Assembly: GCA_029269125.1 (NCBI GenBank) | Contig: JARHXX010000005.1 | Location: forward strand, 1-64,000 | Length of the DNA stretch: 64,000 nucleotides | Origin: Kiritimatiellaeota bacterium B1221 | Lineage (GTDB): Bacteria; Verrucomicrobiota; Kiritimatiellia; SS1-B-03-39; UBA6053 | Direction of reading: 5' to 3' | Made by a program: the position numbers and the translations under genes | Part shown: positions 26,701-35,379 of the stretch, piece after piece | Layout: each line of letters begins with the position of its first letter | Numbering within the stretch: position 1 is the stretch's first letter | The notes under the pieces: model-generated | What the model saw: only the letters and a program-made list of their open reading frames with translations | What the model was told of the DNA's origin: nothing | The model's database searches: none

Positions 26701-28026
26701 TTAGGGTTTTACCACGGGGGGCGTGGAGTTACATCTCCGCCAAAAGCTGCTGCTGAAGGCGGGGTCGATGTGGGGGATGAATTGATTCAGGTTGGGGGTA
26801 AAGGTCCTGAAATCCTCTCCGCGCATGCGGGCATCTTTGGCAGGGTAGAGCGCACCGCCACTGGCCATCACGATTTCATCCAGCCGGGTCATCAGGGCCA
26901 GGGTTTCGGGTCCGCGGTTGGGGAAATCCATGGCCAGGGTGACGCCGGGGCGGGTAAAACTTAACAGACCTTCGGCCGGTTGGTCCCCGAACACTTTAAG
27001 GACGTTGAGGAAAGAGGCCTGTCCGCTTTGGGAAATATGTTCAAGAATTTCACGGATGGGCCCTCCATCGCCTTCGCGTGGAACCACGCACTGGTATTGG
27101 AAGAAACCCTTTTTACCGTAAAGGCGGTTCCAGCGGTCCGCGACATCCAACGGGTAGAAAAAGGGCAGAAAATGTTCGCGGGTCTGATGCCGGTCTCCCC
27201 GCAGTTTGTGGGCGTAGGTGAAATTAAAGGCTTTAATAAAAGGTTTTCGCAGAAACCAGGAAGGGGCATGGCAGGGCACCGGCAACATGGTTTTTTTCTT
27301 CCAGGTCAAATCCGTCGGCTCACCGACGTGGTTGCCGCGAATGAAAATACCGGATCCCAGGGCGTTGCCGCTGGCCAGGCCGTCGAGCCAAGCGACACAG
27401 TATTCATGGGTATCTTGGGTTTCATCTGCAAGGGCAAAAAAATCATCCAGATTTCGCATTCTGATCTGTTCCGATTCGATCAGAGGGGAAACGATGGGTT
27501 TGAGTTGGATGGTGGCCCGGGTGATGAGGCCGGTTAAACCGAGTCCGCCGATGGTGGCGCGGAACAGTGTTTCATTTTCGTTGCGGGAGCAGGTTTGCCG
27601 GCTTCCGTCAGAGCGCAGGAGTTCAAAATCGAGGACGCAGGTGCTAAAGCACCCGGCCCGGTGATGATTTTTTCCGTGTACATCGTTGGCGATGGCCCCC
27701 CCCACGGTGACAAAGCGGGTGCCGGGAGTCACCGATAGAAACCATCCCCGGGGACTGGTTTTTTCGAGGATTTCCGCGAGGGAGACGCCGGCTTCACATT
27801 GAAGAATACCCGTTTCAGAGTCGAAGGAGATCCAGTGGTCCAGTCCGCGGGCAAGTAGCAGGTTTTCTCCATCATTCAAGCAGCTGTCCCCGTAGCTCCG
27901 CCCCAATCCGTAAGGGAGAACCGATTTTTCTGCGGCAGGTAATTCGGCCAGACGGCTGTTCAGTTTATGGCAAGAGTGAGAGGCTTTGGGGATATTGCCC
28001 CAGGATGTGGGGGAAGAGGTTCTCAT
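26701..28026 (-). CDS. FAD-linked oxidoreductase, DprE1-like
   Basis: 441 residues. A VAO/PCMH-type FAD-binding domain comes first: LPYGLGRSYGDSCLNDG, then TPGTRFVTVGGAIANDVHGKNHH (FAD contact; the His-rich end is typical of decaprenyl-phosphoribose oxidase DprE1), and TIGGLGLTGLITRATIQL. The C-terminal half matches the ALO/DprE1 substrate domain (FFYPLDVADRWNRLYGKKGFFQYQCVVP, LAMDFPNRG). It oxidises the 2'-hydroxyl of a polyprenyl-phospho-sugar in the mycobacterial case, after which the SDR partner reduces the ketone. Here the pair stands alone, without recognisable arabinosyltransferase genes, so the product cannot be named. Confidence 0.85.
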   Translation of the reverse strand: MRTSSPTSWGNIPKASHSCHKLNSRLAELPAAEKSVLPYGLGRSYGDSCLNDGENLLLARGLDHWISFDSETGILQCEAGVSLAEILEKTSPRGWFLSVTPGTRFVTVGGAIANDVHGKNHHRAGCFSTCVLDFELLRSDGSRQTCSRNENETLFRATIGGLGLTGLITRATIQLKPIVSPLIESEQIRMRNLDDFFALADETQDTHEYCVAWLDGLASGNALGSGIFIRGNHVGEPTDLTWKKKTMLPVPCHAPSWFLRKPFIKAFNFTYAHKLRGDRHQTREHFLPFFYPLDVADRWNRLYGKKGFFQYQCVVPREGDGGPIREILEHISQSGQASFLNVLKVFGDQPAEGLLSFTRPGVTLAMDFPNRGPETLALMTRLDEIVMASGGALYPAKDARMRGEDFRTFTPNLNQFIPHIDPAFSSSFWRRCNSTPPVVKP

Positions 28027-28117
28027 GGGGAACTCTATATCGTAAACCGGGATTGAATAAGATCAAAAACGAAACCCGATATTGTGCGCCTGCTCCACAT
28101 GAAGATCTTAATCGGGT

Positions 28118-28190
28118 ACGAAAGAAGTCTGATTCGGATTGCGATGAGGATTACGATTAGGAGTAGGATGAGGATGAGGAGGTTGATTCC
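28118..28190. repeat. purine-rich imperfect hexanucleotide tract
   Basis: The stretch is a run of imperfect six-base units on the theme GATTRC/GATGAG (for example GATTACGATTAGGAG and GGATGAGGATGAGGAGG). It lies downstream of the tRNA-Gly terminator. It is low complexity, with no coding sense. Confidence 0.5.
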
Positions 28191-28219
28191 AAAAAAAATC
28201 CCCCTGTTTTCACAGGGGG
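28191..28219 (-). terminator. rho-independent terminator of tRNA-Gly
   Basis: On the minus strand CCCCCTG-TGAAAA-CAGGGGG is followed by ATTTTTTTT, a textbook intrinsic terminator that begins just after the CCA end of the tRNA. Confidence 0.9.
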
Positions 28220-28225
28220 AAAAAT

Positions 28226-28300
28226 TGGAGCGAGCGATGAGATTCGAACTCACGACAATCTCGTTGGCAACGAGAAGCTCTACCACTGAGCTACGCTCGC
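28226..28300 (-). tRNA. tRNA-Gly (GCC)
   Basis: On the minus strand the 75-base gene starts GCGAGCG and ends CGCTCGC-T-CCA, giving a 7-bp acceptor stem, discriminator T and an encoded CCA. The D arm (AGCTCAGTGGTAGAGCT), the anticodon stem TCTCG/CGAGA around loop TTGCCAA (anticodon GCC) and the T arm (GTGAGTTCGAATCTCAT) are all canonical. Confidence 0.96.
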
Positions 28301-28361
28301 AATTCGGGGATCGGTTTACACCATGATGTGCCTTGTTGGCAACTGTAAAAATCAAAAAATT

Positions 28362-29750
28362 TTAGGTCATGTCTTCCGCATTCACCCAACGGTCAAAATC
28401 GTCGGCGGAAATCCCGCCCTTTTGCAGGGCGGCTTCGCGCAAAGTACATCCGTTTTGATGGGCGGTTTTGGCTAATTTGGCGGCGGCATCATATCCGATA
28501 TGTCGGTTGAGGGCGGTAACCAACATGAGATTTTTCTCTAACAGTTCCTGCATTCGTCCGGTGTTGGGTTCGATTCCTTCCGCGCAATATTTTGTAAAGG
28601 CCTTGCAGGCATCTCCCAGCAGCTGAATACTTTCAAGGGTATTCATGGCCATCACGGGTTTGCAAACATTGAGCTGGAAGTTTCCCTGACTCCCCGCGAA
28701 AGCGACAGTGGCATCGTTTCCAAATACTTGCATGCAGACCATGATCAGGGCTTCGCACTGGGTGGGATTTACTTTCCCGGGCATGATGCTGGAACCCGGT
28801 TCGTTTTCAGGCAAATTCACTTCGCCAAGGCCGCAGCGAGGTCCGCTGGCGAGCCAGCGAAGATCATTGGCGATTTTCATGAGAGAAACCGAGAGTCCCC
28901 GCAGGGAGGCGGAGCAGCGGACGACGGCGTCGTGGGCGGAGAGGCTGAAGAATTTATTGGGCGCGCTGCGAAAAGGGTGTCCGGTTTTGTCTGCCAGTTT
29001 GGACGCGCAGCGGCCGCCAAATTCCGGATGGGCGTTGAGTCCGGTTCCGACCGCGGTGCCGCCGATAGCCAGATCATAGAGACCGGGAAGGCATTCTTCA
29101 ATTTGCTGGAGCCCAAAATCCAGTTGTGCGACCCAAGCGCTTATTTCCTGTCCGAAGGTAACAGGGGTGGCATCTTGAAGGTGGGTGCGCCCGGTTTTGA
29201 TTATCCGGGTGTATTTTTCGGATTTTTGTTGGAGGCCGTCGCGAAGGGATTTGACGCTGGGGAGCAGGTGGGCCTGCAACTGATCCACAATGGCCAGGTG
29301 CATGGCGGTGGGAAACGTGTCGTTGGACGATTGTCCCCGGTTCACATGGTCGTTGGGGTGGACGGGGTTTTTGCTGCCGATCTCTCCCCCGAGCAGTTGA
29401 ATGGCCCGGTTGGCGATTACTTCGTTGGCGTTCATGTTGCTTTGGGTTCCGGACCCCGTTTGAAAAACGACCAGGGGGAATTCCTGGTCCCAGTGCCCCC
29501 CGATGATTTCTTCTGCGGCCCGTGAAATGGCATTCGCGAGTTTGGGATTGAGCTCTTCTAATTCAGCATTCGCTTCGGCCGCAGATTGTTTGAGCTGGGC
29601 AAAGGCTTTGATCATTTCGCGGGGCCAACGAAACCGTTCTCTGCCAATTGGAAAGTGTTCAAGGGAGCGCTGGGTTTGTGCGCCCCAAATACGGTCGGCA
29701 GGAACTTGAATGGGGCCCATGGAATCGGTTTCGGTACGATGATTTTTCAT
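28362..29750 (-). CDS. fumC: class II fumarate hydratase
   Basis: 462 residues from the ATG at 29750, which has AAGGAATC upstream; an in-frame TTG six codons earlier is less likely. It is homologous to E. coli FumC along its whole length: [83 protein letters not shown], and the superfamily signature [16 protein letters not shown] carrying the catalytic Ser. It hydrates fumarate to L-malate in the TCA cycle; the oxygen-stable, iron-free class. A single gene between tRNA-Gly and the SprT-like gene, all on the minus strand. Confidence 0.97.
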   Translation of the reverse strand: MKNHRTETDSMGPIQVPADRIWGAQTQRSLEHFPIGRERFRWPREMIKAFAQLKQSAAEANAELEELNPKLANAISRAAEEIIGGHWDQEFPLVVFQTGSGTQSNMNANEVIANRAIQLLGGEIGSKNPVHPNDHVNRGQSSNDTFPTAMHLAIVDQLQAHLLPSVKSLRDGLQQKSEKYTRIIKTGRTHLQDATPVTFGQEISAWVAQLDFGLQQIEECLPGLYDLAIGGTAVGTGLNAHPEFGGRCASKLADKTGHPFRSAPNKFFSLSAHDAVVRCSASLRGLSVSLMKIANDLRWLASGPRCGLGEVNLPENEPGSSIMPGKVNPTQCEALIMVCMQVFGNDATVAFAGSQGNFQLNVCKPVMAMNTLESIQLLGDACKAFTKYCAEGIEPNTGRMQELLEKNLMLVTALNRHIGYDAAAKLAKTAHQNGCTLREAALQKGGISADDFDRWVNAEDMT

Positions 29751-29792
29751 CCCGAGAGATTCCTTCAATCGATGCGGGGATGCAAGAGGAAA

Positions 29793-30482
29793 TTAGAGGT
29801 GCTCTTGTATCAGGCGTTCAAAGATTTCTTTTCCGCTTTTCTGCATTTGTTTGAGATTGGGGTAACGTCTCTCCAGCGATTTGAATTCTGCGTGATGAAT
29901 ATGATGACGGCCGGCTGAATCGGTGTAAGGAGGTGCGGCCGCATGGCAGAGTTCGTGGTAAATCAAATAGTGCATGAAATCTTTGGAGACCCAGGCTTGG
30001 TCCAGCACAGGATGGATATGTACCTGTCTGCAGTCGGCATGCCAGCTGCCGAACCGAATACTGCGCCGTTTTCGTTTGCGGGGGACTCCCGGTTTTCCCC
30101 AAGCGATACCTGCTTCGGGCGGGGAGTCAAAAAAGTGCTGTTTCACGTAATCCAATTCTGTTTGCAAATCAAAGTGGATCCCGGGACGGGTGGGCAAGGG
30201 TCGGGGAGAGGCCGTGGCTGCGGGCGGGATGTTCCTGGCAAAAGCGGATACCCTTTTCCAATAGGCGGGCTCTCGGGTTTGTATATAGGATGCGAGGTCG
30301 TTTAAAATGTGCTGGGGGGCATCTGAAAATGCGTGATGCATACGCAGGCGGGTATGGTGCCGGCTGATTTGGCGGAGGGAAATCATGGTGCGTCTATTTC
30401 GGGTCAGCGAGAGTTCCACCCGATGACCCTGCGTTGATGCCAAGTCCTCCACCCAATCCTGCAGGCGGGGGGACACCTTCAT
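29793..30482 (-). CDS. SprT-like zinc metallopeptidase
   Basis: 229 residues. The C-terminal half contains an SprT/minigluzincin zinc site: HELCH at 176-180 (His176 and His180 ligands, Glu177 catalytic) followed 16 residues later by HHAEF, then LERRYPNL. The N-terminal 100 residues are basic (LSLTRNRRTMISLRQISRHHTRLRMHHAF) and resemble the DNA- or target-binding part of related DUF45/SprT proteins. Human SPRTN of this superfamily removes DNA-protein cross-links; the bacterial role is unproven. It overlaps the start of the gene's upstream partner by four bases and is therefore co-transcribed with it. Confidence 0.8.
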   Translation of the reverse strand: MKVSPRLQDWVEDLASTQGHRVELSLTRNRRTMISLRQISRHHTRLRMHHAFSDAPQHILNDLASYIQTREPAYWKRVSAFARNIPPAATASPRPLPTRPGIHFDLQTELDYVKQHFFDSPPEAGIAWGKPGVPRKRKRRSIRFGSWHADCRQVHIHPVLDQAWVSKDFMHYLIYHELCHAAAPPYTDSAGRHHIHHAEFKSLERRYPNLKQMQKSGKEIFERLIQEHL

Positions 30483-31408
30483 TTTTTCAGCATTTCAATT
30501 TGTTCTTCAAGGATATCCCGGAGGGATTTTTCTAAGGGTATGTCGGGTGACCATCCGCAGTCATTGCGAATTTTGTCGGTACTTAGCATAGGGGTGGCGT
30601 CTGTGGGACGGAACAGTGCGGGATCGACTTGCATGCTGGGTCGGATGCCGGAGATTTCGACGAAGCCTTCGATCAAATCGCGGATAGGACGGAGGTTGCT
30701 TGAAGATAAATTATAGGCGTTGCCGCGGGTTCCGTTTTCGAGAATGAGCCGATACCCCCGCACAATATCACGCACGTCGGTAAAGTCGCGTTGGCTTTCC
30801 AGATTTCCGGTTTTCATTTCCGGAGCTGCACCTTGAGTGAAGGCCGCAAACTGACGGGCAAAGGCGGCGGCCACGAAGCGGGGATGCTGCCCGGGTCCGA
30901 TGTGGTTCCAGGGCCGGGCGGTCATCACGTTGAGTCCCAATTGATTTGCGAAGGCCAGCGAGGCATCGTCGGCCGCCTGTTTGGTGATGCCGTACAGGGT
31001 GGTGGGGGAAAGAGGATCTTTTTCGGTGACGATGTGACCGGAGGGGGCGTGTCCATACACCTCGGCCGAGGTGACGACCACGATTTTGGCATGGGGCTGG
31101 TGATGACGAAAGGCCTGCAGGAGTCGCACGGTTCCGGTCACATTTAAATCATTGGCGGTTACCGGATCTTTTTCGCAGAAAGGGATGTGGGCCTGTCCGG
31201 CCAAATGCAGGCAGGCATCCGGTTTTATTTGGTTTACCACAAAGCTCATGATCTCATAGTGCAAGAGATTGAAGGGAACCTGATGGTCGTTTTGAGGCTC
31301 AAAACCCGGGCCCATTCCTTCGTAAACATCGTAACCGTGCGATTTAAACTCACGAATGGCGTGTTGTCCTACAAATCCATTCGCACCAGTGATTAATAAT
31401 TTTTTCAT
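30479..31408 (-). CDS. NAD(P)-dependent sugar-nucleotide epimerase/reductase (GDP-4-keto-6-deoxymannose reductase-like)
   Basis: 309 residues from the ATG at 31408; the longer frame runs into the palindromic repeats and is not protein-like. Extended SDR fold: LLITGANGFVGQHA (Rossmann), CLHLAGQAHIPFCEKDP, VVTSAEVYG, catalytic YGITK, RPWNHIGPGQ, QRDFTDVRDIVRGY, YNLSSSN. The closest well-known family is Rmd, which makes GDP-D-rhamnose from GDP-4-dehydro-6-deoxymannose, but the substrate is inferred from pattern only. No GDP-mannose dehydratase is nearby, and the downstream partner is the SprT-like gene (ATGA overlap). Confidence 0.8.
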   Translation of the reverse strand: MKKLLITGANGFVGQHAIREFKSHGYDVYEGMGPGFEPQNDHQVPFNLLHYEIMSFVVNQIKPDACLHLAGQAHIPFCEKDPVTANDLNVTGTVRLLQAFRHHQPHAKIVVVTSAEVYGHAPSGHIVTEKDPLSPTTLYGITKQAADDASLAFANQLGLNVMTARPWNHIGPGQHPRFVAAAFARQFAAFTQGAAPEMKTGNLESQRDFTDVRDIVRGYRLILENGTRGNAYNLSSSNLRPIRDLIEGFVEISGIRPSMQVDPALFRPTDATPMLSTDKIRNDCGWSPDIPLEKSLRDILEEQIEMLKK

Positions 31409-31465
31409 GGTGGAGCCGTACCGAGGAGGAAAGCATTTTGCGAGACATTTTTGGCGCGTGGGCAG

Positions 31466-31629
31466 GGAGCGCGGACACATGTCCCAGCGGAGAAGAATAG
31501 ATTGGAGCGCGGACACGCGTGTCCCAGCGGAAAAGTTTCAGAACCATTGTGGCTTAAGTTCCGCTAGGACATGTGTCCGCGCTCCTTGTGGCTTAGGTTG
31601 TGTTTTGTCTTGGACATGTGTACGCTCTT
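31466..31629. repeat. cluster of four REP-like palindromic units
   Basis: Units share the core GGAGCGCGGACAC-N-GTCC-N-AGCGG. Copies are at 31466-31490 (plus), 31504-31530 (plus, with a perfect GGACACGCGTGTCC), 31561-31585 (inverted) and 31609-31629 (inverted, decayed). A second direct repeat, TTGTGGCTTARGTT, is at 31547-31560 and 31586-31599. The whole lies in a 345-base gap with no gene and looks like a repetitive extragenic palindrome family. Confidence 0.75.
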
Positions 31630-31753
31630 CTTTTGCCATTCGTATTCAGCACCCTTTACGTTTAAATCCCGCGTTTTTGAACTTGCCCCCTTGCCATGCT
31701 TTTCGCTAGCCCTGCGTTTGTACCGCCTTGTTTAAATCGTTGAAAAGGAATGT

Positions 31754-32407
31754 ATGTCTGGGGCATTGCAGAAAATTTCAGGAGGGGCCGCTCTGGCAGA
31801 GGGCATGATCTATGTGATAGCATTCGGGTATTTCGGCATGGTTTGGAGGTATCCGGATCAGGGGGCACCCGCGGAACAAATGTCTTTTTTACGGGAACAT
31901 GCATGGAGTTTTTCGTTGATCACCTTTCTGATGTATATCGTGTTCGGTTGTTTGTTGGCGGTATTGGTGGTCGGAATTTATGAACGGTTAAAAGGGATCT
32001 CGACCGCCCTCATGCAGGTTGCCTCACTGTTCGGTGCGCTGTGGGTGGGGATGGTGGTCGCCAGCGGGATGATCTCGAATATCGGCCTTGCCTCGGTCCT
32101 TCGGACCGCCAGCGTGAATCCGGATGCGGCCGCCGCAACCTGGAGCACGGTCCGTATCGTGGTGGAGGGCCTGGGGGGCGGAAATGAATTGATTGGGGGG
32201 CTCTGGGTTTTGTTGTTAAGTGTCGCCGCCCTGCGGGGAAAAGAATTTCAGCCGGCTTTAAATGGGCTGGGAATCCTGGTGGGACTGGCCGGCGTTTCGA
32301 CCGTTTATCCCGCCGAAATCTTAACCGTTGCTTTCGGTTTGTCCCAACTGATCTGGTTCTGCTGGCTGGGCTGGGTGTTGATCCGCAACCCGCAGCTGCC
32401 CGTTTAG
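31754..32407 (+). CDS. multi-pass membrane protein of unknown function
   Basis: 217 residues with about six membrane helices: 16-30 (EGMIYVIAFGYFGMV), 53-76 (FSLITFLMYIVFGCLLAVLVVGIY), 86-108 (MQVASLFGALWVGMVVASGMISN), 145-160 (LIGGLWVLLLSVAALRG), 170-188 (GLGILVGLAGVSTVYPA) and 192-211. The layout resembles small DUF4386-like integral membrane proteins, but I do not recognise a specific family. The ATG at 31754 follows AAAAGGAATGT. A single gene, convergent with the sigma-54 activator. Confidence 0.65.
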   Translation: MSGALQKISGGAALAEGMIYVIAFGYFGMVWRYPDQGAPAEQMSFLREHAWSFSLITFLMYIVFGCLLAVLVVGIYERLKGISTALMQVASLFGALWVGMVVASGMISNIGLASVLRTASVNPDAAAATWSTVRIVVEGLGGGNELIGGLWVLLLSVAALRGKEFQPALNGLGILVGLAGVSTVYPAEILTVAFGLSQLIWFCWLGWVLIRNPQLPV

Positions 32408-32539
32408 GTGCAGGCTCACCGGGGGGCTGCGGTAGACGCCGGTGTTGCAGGGTTCGCTCCCTTGGACATGCCCGGGTGAAAACGAGTCCGTCGCCGCTGT
32501 GACTTTTATTCCCAGCGGGGAAGGGGAAGACCTGCAATT

Positions 32540-34489
32540 TTATATCGGGCGGGTGATGTTCAGGGATTTCATGCGGGAGCGGAGGGTGGTGGGGCGGAGC
32601 CCGAGTTGTTCGGCCGCGCCACCGGGGCCGTCCACCCGCCATTCAGTCGCCCGCAACGCGCGTATCATATTTTCGCGCTGCAGCCTGGTCCACTCCTGTT
32701 CCGAAATGATTTTTGTGGGGGGCGCGGAGGTTTCGGCGGGAGCGGAGGGTTCTGCCCCGGGTACTTCGAATCGATGGGGTTTTCCGCGGGAGAGGATGAT
32801 GGCGCGTTCGATTTGATTCTGCAATTCACGGATATTTCCAGGCCAGGAATAGTTGAGCAGGGGCTGAAGCTGTTCGTCGGTTAAGTCGGGAGCCGGAACA
32901 CCCAGCTTGCGGGCATAGAGGGCCGCGAAATGCCGGGTGAGCGCGGGCAAATCTTCAGGGCGTTCCCGGAGGGGCGGCAGGGAGAGCGGGAAAACGCCGA
33001 GGCGGTAATAGAGGTCTTCGCGGAAATAACCCGCGGAGATGGCCTCCTGGAGATCGCGGTTGGTGGCGGCGACGATGCGTACGCGGGTATGGCGGGTTTT
33101 TCCCTCTCCGACCCGTTCAAAAGTGCCCTCCTGCAGCACCCGCAACAGTTTGCCCTGCAGCTCCAGGGGGATTTCCCCCACTTCGTCCAGAAACAGGGTG
33201 CCGCCATTGGCCAGTTCGAAGCGGCCGATCCGGTCCTGTACCGCGCCGGTAAACGCGCCTTTCACGTGACCGAAAAATTCGCTTTCAAAAAGTTCCGCCG
33301 GGATGGCCGCACAATTCACCCGGATCAGGGGCGCAGATGCCCGCGGGCTTCGCTGGTGGATGCGTTGGGCCAGAAGCTCTTTGCCTGTGCCGGATTCGCC
33401 GAGAATCAGTACCGCCGCTTCCGTGGGAGCGACCAGATCCAGTTGGGAAAGTACCCGGCGGAAAGCGGGACTGTCCCCGATAAGGTCCCCGCCGGACCCC
33501 TCTTCCGAAATTTCTGCTCTCAAACCTTCATTTTCCTGCCGGAGTTGTTCCCCCAGTTCACGAATGGCGTCCATGGACCGGGTCTGAAAAATGACGTTGC
33601 CGAGATGCTGTGCCAGAATGCGCTGCCAGTGCCGGTGTTCTTCGTAACCGGCCACGGGGGGACGGCTGTAGGCGGCAAACAGTAATCCGTAGCACTGATC
33701 CCTACAGGTGACGGGCGTGGCAATAAACCCCCGCAGGCCCTCCGATTTTGCCCAGGCCGGATAGAAGTCCCAGGTGTCGCGGTCCGGGTTGATGACCTGG
33801 CGGTTTTCCTGGAGGGCTTCTCCCAGTAGAGGATCGTCAGGCGGGATGTTGCTGTAGTCTCCTTTGGCGTGACGCCAACTGGGAGGGCCGCCGGCAGAGA
33901 AGCCGCTGTGATGGCGGAGGCGGAGCCGGGCGTCGCCGGCAGCTTCCCAGAATGCGAGACCGGCCAGTTCCTGATTTTGTTCGAGCAGGGGCGTGAAGGC
34001 GGTCCAGGCACTGTCCGTGGAATCGGCGGCGCCCATTTGCAGGAGGAGTTGGCTGTAGCGGTCAATTTCCCGCCAGAGCCGGTGCCGGCCGAGGTGGGCG
34101 TTTATGCGGGCGAGGACCTCCTTGTGCTGCAGAGGTTTGGTCAGGTAGTCCACCCCCCCGGCTTTAAAGCCGCGCAGTTTATCCACGGTTTCACTGAGTG
34201 CGGTCATAAAGATGACCGGGATCGCTTTGGTCGCGGGATCCTCCTTGAGTTGCCGACATGCGGAGAAGCCATCCATGCCCGGCATCATCACGTCCATCAG
34301 GATCAGGTCGGGATGCGCAAGCTGGGCCTGACCTACGGCCCGTTCCCCGTTCACTGCGGCCAGCGTACGGTATCCGCCCCCCTGGAGGGTTTCAAACAGC
34401 AGGCGGATGTTTTCCGGATTGTCATCGGCCACCAGTATGGTGCCCCGCGTATGGGAGGCTTGCGATGTTTTCTGCTCATGCCGTTTCAT
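32540..34489 (-). CDS. sigma-54-dependent response regulator (REC-GAF-AAA+-Fis)
   Basis: 649 residues. The receiver domain at 17-135 has acceptor Asp66 ([13 protein letters not shown]) and the Lys in YLTKPL. A GAF-like domain lies at about 155-300, then a short coiled coil. The AAA+ domain (335-570) has Walker A GESGTGKE (364-371), the sigma-54-contacting GAFTGA (411-416), Walker B TLFLDE (431-436) and the arginine-finger region [16 protein letters not shown] Fis-type helix-turn-helix closes the protein ([21 protein letters not shown]). The extra GAF domain is unusual for an NtrC-type regulator. It is divergent from an operon with a -24/-12 promoter that ends in a histidine kinase gene; the pairing is inferred from this layout. 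Confidence 0.95.
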   Translation of the reverse strand: MKRHEQKTSQASHTRGTILVADDNPENIRLLFETLQGGGYRTLAAVNGERAVGQAQLAHPDLILMDVMMPGMDGFSACRQLKEDPATKAIPVIFMTALSETVDKLRGFKAGGVDYLTKPLQHKEVLARINAHLGRHRLWREIDRYSQLLLQMGAADSTDSAWTAFTPLLEQNQELAGLAFWEAAGDARLRLRHHSGFSAGGPPSWRHAKGDYSNIPPDDPLLGEALQENRQVINPDRDTWDFYPAWAKSEGLRGFIATPVTCRDQCYGLLFAAYSRPPVAGYEEHRHWQRILAQHLGNVIFQTRSMDAIRELGEQLRQENEGLRAEISEEGSGGDLIGDSPAFRRVLSQLDLVAPTEAAVLILGESGTGKELLAQRIHQRSPRASAPLIRVNCAAIPAELFESEFFGHVKGAFTGAVQDRIGRFELANGGTLFLDEVGEIPLELQGKLLRVLQEGTFERVGEGKTRHTRVRIVAATNRDLQEAISAGYFREDLYYRLGVFPLSLPPLRERPEDLPALTRHFAALYARKLGVPAPDLTDEQLQPLLNYSWPGNIRELQNQIERAIILSRGKPHRFEVPGAEPSAPAETSAPPTKIISEQEWTRLQRENMIRALRATEWRVDGPGGAAEQLGLRPTTLRSRMKSLNITRPI

Positions 34490-34540
34490 GCCGACTCTCC
34501 ATCATACTTATTGATTTCTCGCAACGGAAAATCGCTTAAT

Positions 34541-34567
34541 TACGAAATATCGTAGTTTTTGCGATAT
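34541..34567. promoter_or_regulatory. candidate upstream activator site for the sigma-54 regulator
   Basis: Two overlapping inverted repeats, TACGA-AATA-TCGTA (34541-34554) and ATATCG (34547-34552) with CGATAT (34562-34567), lie about 55-80 bases upstream of the -24/-12 promoter in the divergent spacer. This is where an NtrC-type activator would bind. Confidence 0.45.
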
Positions 34568-34621
34568 GAGTCGAAAGTTGTATGTGCATCTGTGATAACA
34601 ACTTATGTGTTTTTGTCCGTT

Positions 34622-34638
34622 TTGGCATGCCTCCTGCA
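34622..34638 (+). promoter_or_regulatory. sigma-54 (-24/-12) promoter
   Basis: TTGGCATGCCTCCTGCA has the invariant GG (34624-34625) and GC (34636-34637) at the exact 12-base offset, close to the consensus TGGCAC-N5-TTGCA. It lies 44 bases before the ATG at 34682, giving a transcription start at about 34649. Confidence 0.7.
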
Positions 34639-34681
34639 ATAGACAGATCCGTATTCTGAAATCTTAAACCAAAGGAAAAAT

Positions 34682-35347
34682 ATGAACTTCATCAGAACGC
34701 AACGCAATGTCATGATCGCCCTTACATTCAGTGCCCTCTCAGCTTTTGACCTTCCGGTCCGTGCGCAAAGCATGGAATCCCCGTCCTGGAAGATGAAGAC
34801 GGGAATATTTTTGGTCCATGGGGAGGACACCTTCTCGAGGGAGCGTATGGGTGGAGGGCAGGTTGATGCCGGTGAAAATGCTCTGCTGGGACTCAGTATC
34901 GCCGGGGAATACGCTTTGACGGACCGGATCGGCATTGAAGTCGGTATGGCGGGTGCGAAAGCGAATGAAGACGATAACGGTATGAAAGGGAAGGACAATG
35001 AAGTCGGGGAAGGTCCGGCATTTGCCCCGATATGGCTGGGGGCAAACTTTTACATCGTCAATTCTGAAAACTTCAGCTTCTATGCCGGCCCGCGCATCCA
35101 CTATGTCTATTTTTCCGATTTCGAAGTCGATACGGGACGGACTGAAAAATTCGGGGTGGAGGATGAGGTCAGCTGGGGGCTGAGTGTAGGGGCCGATTAT
35201 AAATTCCCGGGGAACGCCTGGTCCTTAAATGCCGAGATTTCCTACATGGATGTAGACATGAAAATTTCGGAAAAGGGCGGTTCGGAAACGACCACCGTCG
35301 ACTTTAACCCCGTAATGCTCCGGCTGGGCGTCGCCTGCCGGTTCTAA
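34682..35347 (+). CDS. OmpW-like outer-membrane beta-barrel protein
   Basis: 221 residues. Signal peptide (NVMIALTFSALSAFDLPVRAQ), then alternating amphipathic strands (MKTGIFLVHGEDTF, LLGLSIAGEYALTDRIGIEVGMAG, WLGANFYIV, FSFYAGPRIHYVYFSDFEV, WGLSVGADYKF, WSLNAEISYMDVD, PVMLRLGVACRF) ending in the terminal Phe recognised by the BAM machinery. Size and pattern fit the OmpW/OprG eight-stranded barrel group, whose members pass small hydrophobic molecules. AAAGGA precedes the ATG. First gene of the predicted sigma-54-controlled operon. Confidence 0.78.
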   Translation: MNFIRTQRNVMIALTFSALSAFDLPVRAQSMESPSWKMKTGIFLVHGEDTFSRERMGGGQVDAGENALLGLSIAGEYALTDRIGIEVGMAGAKANEDDNGMKGKDNEVGEGPAFAPIWLGANFYIVNSENFSFYAGPRIHYVYFSDFEVDTGRTEKFGVEDEVSWGLSVGADYKFPGNAWSLNAEISYMDVDMKISEKGGSETTTVDFNPVMLRLGVACRF

Positions 35348-35379
35348 TCCAAAACTTCAACTTTAAACTTACAGGGAAT

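Noticed and set aside
26436..26964. Plus-strand open frames over the DprE-like genes
   Set aside because: They are antisense to strong coding genes, rich in Arg/Gly/Ala as expected of shadows, and show no motif.
28118..28190. CRISPR-like or tandem-repeat array
   Set aside because: Units are six bases, imperfect and without spacers; it is low-complexity sequence.
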